From DASRDZ01 sp035652335 (GTDB lineage Bacteria; Chloroflexota; Dormibacteria; Aeolococcales; Aeolococcaceae): 64,000 nucleotides of DNA. Positions 17,401 to 25,600 of this stretch are shown here, one piece after another. The stretch's first letter is position 1, and every line of letters begins with the position of its first letter. The stretch is taken from the NCBI GenBank assembly GCA_035652335.1, contig DASRDZ010000078.1, positions 18,068-82,067 on the forward strand, read 5' to 3'. Below the pieces are notes generated by a model. It saw nothing but the letters and a program-made list of their open reading frames with translations. It was not told where the DNA came from and searched no databases. The translations under genes were made by a program, and so were the position numbers.

Positions 17401-19233
17401 GAACGTCGAGCTCGACAAGCTGGTGATCGACGGCGATTCGTTGACGTACAGCGTGAAGCTCTGGTTGGCGTTCGGCAGCACGCCGTTGCCGGCGGTGACG
17501 GTGAAGCCGTACACACCCCCGGTGCCGGCGGCCGGGATCCCGCTGAGCAGCCCGCCGTTGCTCAGGCTGACGCCGGAGGGAAGCGTGCCGCTCGTCGAGA
17601 AGACCGGAGTGGGGTAGCCCGTCGCGGTGATCTGGAAGGAGTTGGAGCCGCCCGCCGTGAAGGCGCGACTCGGCGCAGTGACGATCGCGGGCGCCTGCTG
17701 CACGGTGATTGCCGCGGAGTATCCGGCGCTGTCGAGGGAGGCCATGACACCGTCGCTGCCGCCCGTGCTGCCGGCGGTGTAGGTCGTCGACGCGATGCCG
17801 GCCGACATGCTGACCGAGGCCGGCAAGACGGAGCCCAGCGCGCTGCCGACGAAGGTGACAGCCGGCCCGTCCGGGACGGTGCCCCCGTACAGGCTCCGCG
17901 TATCCTGTCCCGAGGAGTTCAGCCGCACCGAGGCCGTGATCGTCGACATCCCGCCTGTGACGACCGTGCTCGGCGAGGCCGTGGCCCCGAGCACGAGGCG
18001 GGGGATCGTCAGGCCGTTGGTGGCGCGGTCGCATCCGGTGAACCCGGGCCCGCTGTTGCATCCCCACCAGTTGTTGCTGAAGTCGTAGGCGGCCGCCGCG
18101 TACACGCCGGAGGGGCCGTTGCTGGCGGCGTTGCCGACGATGCGGTTGAGCCGGACGAAGAAGTTCGCCGCGCCGTCGCCCGCCGAACCGACGTTGACGG
18201 CGCCACCCCCCGCGTTGGCTGCGACGGGCCCGTCGGCATGGTTGCCGGTGAACAGCGACGTGCGCACCTGGAGGTCACCGTTCGTCGCGTAGATGGCGCC
18301 ACCACCGACGGCACCCGTGCTGGTCCCGGTGGCGACGTTGGCGATGAAGCGGGAGTCGCTGATGACGTAGTGCGTCGCGGCGATGCCGTCGAGGGAGAGG
18401 GCCGCGCCACCCCTGAACATCGACGTCGTGTTGGTCAGCGTGTTGGCGCTGAAGGTCGAGCCGCTGACGGTCAGCGCTCCGGCAACCGGATATCCGCTGT
18501 AGAAGAAGACGCCGCCACCGTCGCTGCTGCCCGACGCGTTGTTGCTGATCGTCGAGTTGGTGACGGTCAGGCTGCCGCCGATGTTCTGCACGCCTCCGCC
18601 CTGCGCCGCGGAACCCCCTGACGAGACCTGGTTGCCGGTGATCACCGACGCGCTGATCGTGGTGGCGTCGAGCGCACTCGCGGTGCCCGACCCCGACCGG
18701 ACGCCGGCACCGCCCTGACCGTCGAAGGAGTCCCGGCCGCCGGTGATGGTGACGCCGGCGATGTCGACGGCCACGTTGCCCTGCGTGGTCGGATCGAGGT
18801 GGAGGACGCGGTTCGTGTTGTCGTTCTGCTGGATGGTGGTGACGCCGGATCCGGCTCCCTGCAGCGTGACGTCGTACCCGGTGATGGCCGAGCCGGCGGG
18901 GAACGTGCCGATCTGCAGCTCGCCCAGCGCGAGGCCATAGGTGCCGGCGGGGACGTTGATCTGCACGCTGCCGCCGAGGTTGTTGGCCACGTGGATGGCC
19001 TCGCGCAGGGTGCAGGTCGCAGGGCACGTGGTGTCCGACGTGACCACGTCGACGTCGGCGGGGCTGTTGACGTTGAGCGTGGTGACGGCGGACGCGTGCA
19101 GTCCGCCCACCAGCACGGCTGCGGCTCCCGATGCGCCCAGGGCCGCCACGCCCATGACGATGCGGCGGAGAACCACGTTGCGCCGCTTGCGCGGCGACCG
19201 ATCGTCTGGATGCGAGGTCGGTCGACTGTTCAT
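14473..19233 (-). CDS. Giant secreted beta-helix / nine-Ig-repeat surface protein
   Basis: 1586 residues from ATG 19233 with GAGGGG about 8 nt upstream; start also supported by a basic N-region (SPRKRRNVVLRRIV), hydrophobic core and ASA site. Next comes a CSLREA-type start (CPATCTLREAIHVANN) of a right-handed beta-helix (about 45-440), then a beta-sandwich and nine tandem Ig-like domains of about 88 residues (each with a variant of ITS...TF..G..GSFTVTA.GYP and ending FTLTVDE). A Big_3-type Ig (PTGSVTFSVDG) and a C-terminal Gly/Thr-rich repeat (NSIKGTLSCTGN) finish it. No LPXTG or transmembrane anchor is seen. Followed by an L,D-transpeptidase gene, so wall attachment is conceivable. Role (adhesin, matrix or shell protein) unknown. 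Confidence 0.9.
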   Translation of the reverse strand: MNSRPTSHPDDRSPRKRRNVVLRRIVMGVAALGASGAAAVLVGGLHASAVTTLNVNSPADVDVVTSDTTCPATCTLREAIHVANNLGGSVQINVPAGTYGLALGELQIGTFPAGSAITGYDVTLQGAGSGVTTIQQNDNTNRVLHLDPTTQGNVAVDIAGVTITGGRDSFDGQGGAGVRSGSGTASALDATTISASVITGNQVSSGGSAAQGGGVQNIGGSLTVTNSTISNNASGSSDGGGVFFYSGYPVAGALTVSGSTFSANTLTNTTSMFRGGAALSLDGIAATHYVISDSRFIANVATGTSTGAVGGGAIYATNGDLQVRTSLFTGNHADGPVAANAGGGAVNVGSAGDGAANFFVRLNRIVGNAASNGPSGVYAAAAYDFSNNWWGCNSGPGFTGCDRATNGLTIPRLVLGATASPSTVVTGGMSTITASVRLNSSGQDTRSLYGGTVPDGPAVTFVGSALGSVLPASVSMSAGIASTTYTAGSTGGSDGVMASLDSAGYSAAITVQQAPAIVTAPSRAFTAGGSNSFQITATGYPTPVFSTSGTLPSGVSLSNGGLLSGIPAAGTGGVYGFTVTAGNGVLPNANQSFTLYVNESPSITSLSSSTFTARTAGSFTVTAQGYPPPTIALTVGALPSGVSFNSATHVLGGTPAAGTGGTYSLTFTASNGVLPNAGQSFTLTVNAAPAITSSLSATMAVGSWSQVHLTASGYPAPAFSSAGLPSWASLSPDGWLGATPPAGSGGVHTFGVTASNGISPADTETFTLTVGEAPSISSPSGTTFTAGTPGSFTVVVHGYPAPVVYEMGGNPGGVWFNSTTHVLSGVPMWATGGVYSISFTAYNISGSVTQPFTLTVDESPGIVSDASATFAVGAPGSFTVSTIGYPFAVISKDSTPLPDGVTLVDNHDGTATLAGTPAIATGGVYGFVVYATNGVGMDKSQAFTLTVDQGPAFVSVPTTTFTAGAAGTFTVEAGGLPSVTGIALTGGTLPDGVTYVDNGDGTGTLSGTPAGGTGGAHDLTFTATNGVPPDATQSFSLVIDEAPAITSAGSLTVTAGSLFEFTLTTTGFPAVTWVSQSGTLPAGVTFADNGNGTATLGGTAAGGTGGSFPVHFDAGNGIVPDAAQSFTLTVDEHPDITSAATATFVQGQSGSFTVTATGYPVPQLTELGALPGGVTFVDNGNGTGTLSGTPVSAGPYDLSFGAANGVEPPASQHFILSVQKAPSITSADHTTFQVGTLGSFTVTTAGYPAPAVSKTGALPSGVSLHDNGDGSATLSGTPPAGSSGAWPLTLTAHNGVGSDATQAFTLQVGASPTTTVVAATTTTPTFGQTATFTATVSTGGGSTPTGSVTFSVDGVAKTAMSLTSGHAAWATKGLQIGGHTVTAAYGGQTNVFQASSGTRGVTVAATQTITGTKKGDLSVTSGSVYITNAKVSGDVIVSGGASVTIANSTVGHGITATGAGMLTVCGVTTSTGGVTISGTTGFVLVGSGGDAADRPCAGNTVAGGLTLNANRGGFEMSGNTIKGTVTVNNNVLYGPAYDLDSPAPEIEANSIKGTLSCTGNVPAPTDDLQPNRVIGSHTGQCGAPGF
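15305..17698 (-). repeat. Nine tandem Ig-like domain repeats inside the beta-helix protein
   Basis: Nine units of roughly 88 codons, each with an (S/A)P-x-I-(T/V)-S opening, a GSFTVTA-GYPxP core, a LPxGVx strand, a GGxYxxxFTASNGVxP turn and a QSFTLTVDE end. Units 5 to 9 share a (V/L)xDNxDGTxTLxGTP insert that units 1 to 4 lack, suggesting two duplication phases. Confidence 0.8.
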
Positions 19234-19666
19234 GCGAGTTCCCCTCTGGGCCTTCGCGGCGGGCGGGCACAGCGAGGTGGGAGCACGCGGGGGGTGGCTC
19301 CCTGCCCTGCCTTCATGACGTGCCTCGTGAGCCGTCGGCTGGCGCCGCACCGGACGAGGTTGCGGGCTTCTGCCCGGCATGACCACGTTCGTTCGGTTTC
19401 GAGCATCGCCCTCGCCCCACCGGCGCCATAGGGGACAAGGTCACCAGTTGGGCGGGCCCGGGCCCTCCCAACTGGTGACATCCGCTCCTGACCACCAGGT
19501 CGGCTTCCGGGGAGGATGGGAACGACGCCGCGAGGGCAGGCGCGGTGGACGGCAGAACACGAGGCAGTGCAGACACTCCCCCCGACGCCTGCGGTGGCCG
19601 TTCCCCGACGGCATGGCGTCGCGCAGCGGGCGCTTGTTGCGGCCTCCCAAACGGGGGAACCGGGCC
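19234..19666. other. 433-bp divergent intergenic region between two giant surface protein genes
   Basis: No coding evidence in the expected direction; open frames crossing it are extensions of the flanking genes. It must hold both promoters. I see a ribosome site for each flanking gene (near 19242 on minus, near 19652 on plus), a 40-nt palindrome at 19440-19479 and a GACC-ACCA-GGTC element near 19490. No confident -10/-35 boxes and no recognised riboswitch fold. Confidence 0.6.
19440..19479. promoter_or_regulatory. 40-nt near-perfect palindrome
   Basis: Outer arms GTCACCAGTTGGG (19440-19452) and CCCAACTGGTGAC (19467-19479) are exact reverse complements. The 14-nt centre continues the symmetry through GGGCCC/GGGCCC with one mismatched pair. 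Dyad centre lies between 19459 and 19460, about 210 nt from either start codon. Position between divergent genes favours an operator or long hairpin that silences or insulates, rather than a simple terminator. Basis: sequence; function inferred. Confidence 0.6.
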
Positions 19667-22600
19667 ATGCGGCTTCGCAGGACGACAGCAGGCGGTGGCA
19701 TCGCGGCGCTGGTGGCCGCAACCGTGGTGGGCGCGATCAGTCCGCGTGTGGTGCATGCGGTGACCGCCCCGTGGGATCCGTACTTCGCCGCGCCAACCAC
19801 GGTGGCGGACTACGGGGCGGCGGGCAAGCCGTACGGCGTGGCAGTCGGGGATTTCAACGGTGACAGCCATCCCGACATCGTCGTCGGACGCAGCACCGGG
19901 AACGCCACCGGGCTCACCTTCGCCAGCCCGGTGACGCTGTACGACGGTGGCAGCAACAGCCGCACCTTCGGCGTGGCCGTTGCCGACTTCGACAGCGACG
20001 GCAAGCTCGACATGGTCGTCGACCAGCGCTCGACGGGATACCTCTTCTATGTGAGGGGCAACGGCGACGGCACCTTCCAGGCCGCGGTGCAGATGCCCTA
20101 CAAGCTCGAGACCTACAACGCCACCACGCCACTGGTGGTGGGCGACGTCAACGGCGACGGCAGGCCCGACGTCGTCTGGGGGACCATGACCTCGGGGGCG
20201 GACGGCGCGGTCCCGCCGGTGATCCGCGTCAACGAGGGTGACGTGCGCGTCTTCCTCGGCAACGGCGACGGCACCTTCGTGGCCAACACCTACGTGCGCA
20301 GTGGGGTCACCTTCGCCGCCGGCACGCTGATGGCGCGCATCGGCGGCACCGGCTCGCGCGTCACCAGCCTGGCGGTCAGGGACGTGGACGGCAACGGCCG
20401 GGCAGACGTGGTGGCGGGCGGCATCGACGCCGCGCCCGGCGTGGCGGCCACCAACACCGTGATCCGCGTCATCATGAGCAACGGCGACGGCAGCTTCTCG
20501 CTGGACGGCACGCCGCTCTACAGCCACTCCAGCACGGACGGCGCGCTGCAGTCGAGCGGGCCGATCTACTATCCCGCCAACGCCTCGACGAGTGCGTGGG
20601 CGGTGAGCGCGCTGTCGCCCGGGCCCTGGGGCCTGGCGTTCGGGGACTTCAACAACGACGGCAAGCAGGACGTGGTCGTCGCCGACCGCGCCCTCTACGT
20701 GTACCTGTTCACCGGCGACGGCGCCGGGCACTTCACCGAGCAGGGCGGCTACGGCGCGGTGACCGGCCGTCCCTTCGTCTACCTGGGCCACGACTCGCTG
20801 CGCGACACCCTGCAGACCACCGGAGTGATGGGCTACACGCCCGCCCTGGCGACCGCCGACTTCAACGGTGACGGGCGTCCCGATCTCGTGCTCGGTCTCG
20901 AGTCCGGCCCGCAGACCGCGTCGGCCGGCGCCCACGACGGCGCCGTCGCGCTCGACCTCAGCATCCCCGGTGGCGGCTACCAGGCGCCCACGGTGCTCGG
21001 CAACATCGGCTTCGAGGCACGCGGCATCAACATCGCCGACGTCAACCGCGACGGCATGCTCGACATCGTCGGCGGCTCGTACACCGGCAAGGTGAGCTGG
21101 ATCCAGCAGACGGCCGTGCCCGCTGATCCCGACGTCTTCTTCGTCCCCGGCGCAGGCGCGGGGGCCTTCGGCGCGTCGACCCCGTTCTCCTGGCGCCTGG
21201 AGCCGGGCAACGCCAACGACCTGGTGGCCGCCGACCTCAACCACGACGGGAGGATGGACCTTGTCTGGAGCGCCACCGTCTCCGGCGTTGACTCCGGCGG
21301 CACCACCCGCGTCAACGACGGCGACGTCCGCGTCCTCTACGGCGACAGCAGTGGCGGCTTCACCAATCTCAACCCCTACACACGCGGCACGACCACATAC
21401 GCCGCAGGGACGCTGCTGGCGCGCATCGCGCCAGCCGGCATCGACGCCGCCAGCATCGCGGTTGGGGACGTCAACCACGACGGCTGGGCCGACGTCGTCG
21501 CGGGCGGGCTCGACGGTGCGGGCAACACCATCGTGGTGCTGATCCACAACAACGCGGACGGCACGTTCTCCCTCGATCCCACGCCGCTCGTCTCGCAGCC
21601 GGCGGGAAACGGGTCGACGCAGTCGCCGGTGTACTACCCGGCGACCTCACCCGCCGTCTCGCCCTGGGGCGTGGCCATCGCCGACGTCACCGGTGACGGC
21701 AACCCCGACGTCCTTGTCCTCGACCGAGCCCTCTACCTCTACCGCTTCGACGGCAACGGCGCTGGAGGGTTCACCATGGCCGGCGGGTTCACCGCGGTGT
21801 CGGGCCGTCCCAACGTCTTCCTCGGCCACGACGGGCTGCGCGCCTCGGTGAGCTACACCGGCGTCCTGGCCACGGGTGATGTCAACGGGGACGGCCGTCC
21901 CGACATCGCGATCGGCCTGCAGGCGGGCGGGCAGACGGCTCCCGTGCTCAACGACGGCGCCGTCGCCGTCGACCTCAGCACCACCACCGCGGGGGTCTAC
22001 AAGGGCGGTGGCGTCGCCGTCAACCTGGGCAGCCAGGCGCGCGGCGTCAACGTCGTCGACCTCACCGGCGACGGCAACGCCGACATCGTGGCCGGCGCCT
22101 ACGGCGGCAAGGTCAGCCTCGTGGCCCAGCTCCCGCCGCTCGATTCCGACGGCGACGGCATCTCGGACTACGTGGACAACGCCCCCTACGTGGCCAACGC
22201 GCCGCGTCTCGACATGAACACGGACGGCGCGGTCAACTACAAGGACCAGCTCGACAACGACTACGACAGCGTGCTCGGCAACCCGCAGGACCCGAGCACC
22301 TGGGTGCGCCTCGGCGACGCCGCCGATCCCGACAACGACAACGACGGCGTCCCCAATGCCGTCGACAACTGCCCGCTGACCTTCAACCCCACCCAGGCGG
22401 ACAGCGACCACGACGGCGTCGGTGACGCCTGCGACCCGCTGCTCAACCGCGACACGGACAGCGACGGCGTGCTCGACAGCATCCACTCCGGTGACCCCAT
22501 GTACGCGCAGGCCAAGGCGGCGGCCGCGCTGTGGGCGTCGGGCACCACGCACTTCGTCATCCGCATCGACTCGCTCGAGTACGGCTGGCAGGCGGCCTTC

Positions 22601-25600
22601 AGCGAGATCCTCAGCGACGCGGTGGTGCAGCCCGACCTGGCCTCCTTCCAGGCGGCCTGCGCCGCCGACTACGCGCAGGGCGCCGACGGCAACCCGTCGT
22701 ACCGGCCCGACTGCGCCGGGCTCGACGGCGGCAACGGCCTGTCGCTCAGCCTCGTGCTGATCCCCAAGCTGGACTGGCAGAACCCGACGATGATCGCCTG
22801 GATCAACAACCGCCTGCAGAGCCAGCTCTTCGAGCTCGCCCAGCACGGCACGTACCATCGCGACAACATCCCTGCCAGTGACGTGGCGACGAACCCGGAC
22901 ATCGTCGCCTACGGGGTGTTCTCGGAGAGCACAGGGCTGTCGCTCAACGAGAACTACGAGTACCTGCGCGTCGGCCAGGACAGCATGACCGGCAACTACA
23001 GCGACATGTGGTTGCAGCAGGAGGGCGCCACGCCGACCAGCCCGAAGATCGACTGGGCGCACGCGGTGTGGCCACTGATCACCTACGTGCCGCCGTACGA
23101 CACCTCGGACACGACGGCGCGCCAGGCGATCGCGATGCTCGGCTACAAGGGTTTCAGCGCGTCGACCTGGGAGGAGAGCGGCGACCTCGCCTACATCTTC
23201 AGCCCCGAAGGCTCGCACATGGAGCAATTCGACCAGTTCGGCATGTACCACGCGTCGGCCGACGTGCAGATCCGGCCGCCCGCCGACCTCAGCGGCGCGA
23301 GCTGGAACCACAACCAGTACGACAGCTACCTGCGCCAGAACACCGACGCCGGCGGCCTGACCACCTGGCTGGTGGAGGCACCTGACTGGACCGGTCGGGA
23401 CGCGACCAGCGGCAATCCCAACGACACCGTCGACCCCGGCAAGTTCGCTGCCTGGAACCAGCTCCTCGACTACGTCAGGACCTACCCGGGCGGCGTGTCG
23501 ATGACGCTGGGTGAGGTGGCACTGGCCAAGGGCTTCGACAACGCGCCCACCGTGCCCAACCCCGACCAGGCGGACGCCGACCACAACGGCGTCGGCGACG
23601 TCATCGAGGGCTCGCACCTCGACATGTCCGGACGCCTGCTGTGGCGCGGCGCCGAGGAGGGCATCAGCGCCGCCCTGCACAACGGCGCAGGCCAGGCACT
23701 GGCCGGCCAGACGGTCACCTTCACCGGCGACTTCAACGGCGACGGCAGCAACGAGACCTACAACGGCACGACCGACGCGACCGGCGTCGCCCACGTGACC
23801 GTGACGCCGACGGCCCTGCCGGGCACCGCGATCACCGTGCAGGCGCACTGGGACAGCCTCAACACCGTCGTCGCCGACGCCACGGCCACCTTCCCGGTCA
23901 ACACCACCACGGAGATGTCCCTGGCCGGCAGTGCGAGCAGCGGCCACCTCACCGAGGCCGTGACGGTCGACGCGACGCTCACCGACTCCGCCGACCACAG
24001 CCCGATGGCCGGGCAGGCGCTGCACTTCGCCATCGGCGGCGACACCGCCGACGCCGTGACCAATCCCTCGGGCGTCGCCACCGCGTCGATCACCCTCACC
24101 GGCAGCGCCGGCACGCGCGACCTGGTGGTGACCTACGGCGGCGCGGACGGGCGCACCGCGGCACGGGCCAGCCAGCCCTTCGAGGTGCAGCTCGACCCGA
24201 CCCGGATCACCATTGACACACCAACGTCCACCGACGTGCACGTCGGCGACCCGCTTTCCCTGGGCGCGACTCTGCGCGATGACCAGGGCAATCCCATCGC
24301 CGGCGCGACGCTGGACATGTCCTTCAGCCCTGACCTGACGACCACGGTGACGACCGACGCCACCGGGCACGCGACGTGGGAGGTCACCGTCGTCGAGCCG
24401 GTCGGACCCAAGCCGTTCACCGTCGAGTACGCGGGCGATCCCACCTACATGGCGCGCACCGGCTCACTGCTCTACACCGCCTACGCCAGCAGCGGGCTGG
24501 CGCTCGACGCCGGCAACCCGACCGGCGGCCACCTCACCGACACGGTGCACGTCGTGGCTCAGTTGACGGACGCCAGCGCCAACCAGCCGGTCGCTGGCGA
24601 GACGGTGACCTTCGCCATCGGCGACGACACGGCGACCGCATTGACGAGCCTGGCCGGGCGTGCCGACGCCGACATCACCCTGACCGGGCTGCCCGGCACG
24701 CGCACGCTGGCGGTCACCTACGCGGGCGGCACCGGCCGCGACCCGGCGGAAGCGTCGACGTCCTTCACGGTGGCGGTCGAGCCGATGACGCTGATCCCCG
24801 ACACGGCGCCGCCGCAGGGATTCCTCAACACGCCGTACACCGTCGGGGCCACCCTGACGGACGACGACGGCACGCCGCTCAGCGGGGCCACCGTCTGGTT
24901 CGAGCTTTCCGCCGGGGGCGAGAACACCCAGTACCTCTCCGCGGTCGCCGACGCCGGCGGCCACGCGAGCCTCGACTTCCCGCTGGGGCTGCCCCTCGGT
25001 GAGCGGAGCATCTACGTCTCCTTCTGGGGCGACGACCAGCGCGACAGGGCGGTGGCTTCCGGCGGCATCATGACCGTGGTGGTGGGCAGCGGTCTCACCA
25101 TCGACGCCTCCACGCCCAGCCAGGGCGAGCTGGCCCACGCCGTGCGTGCGTCGGCGCACCTCGTCGACTCGACGTACGGCGACCCTGTGGCCGGCCAGAC
25201 CGTCGACTTCGCCATCGGTGCCGACACGGCATCGGCGGTCACCGACGCGGGCGGGGTCGCAACCGTCGACATCGCCCTGACCGGCGACGCGGGCGCACGC
25301 ACCCTCGTCGTCTCGTACACCGGCGACGGGGTCCACCTCCCCGCCACGGCACGGCAGCCGTTCGAGGTGGACATGGCCACGACCTCCCTGACCCTGGAGG
25401 CGACGCCGGCGAGCGGCGTCATCGGCAACGGCCAGGACGTCGGCGCGACGCTGCGCGACGACCTGGGCAATCCCATCACCGGCATGCCGGTGGCGCTGTC
25501 GCTCAACGGGCAGAGCAGCACGGTGAGCACGGACACCTCGGGCTACGCGGGCACGACGTTCACTCTGCAGCCGCCGTCCGGCGCCTCGCAGGTCTCCGCC

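Noticed and set aside
19234..19666. Search for a c-di-GMP or c-di-AMP riboswitch in the leaders of the giant genes
   Set aside because: No conserved core I recognise; only the palindrome stands out.
19313..24370. Antisense frames of 744 and 907 codons on minus across the FG-GAP/Ig gene
   Set aside because: His/Gly/Val/Asp-rich, no recognisable domain, opposite a clearly coding gene with regular repeats.
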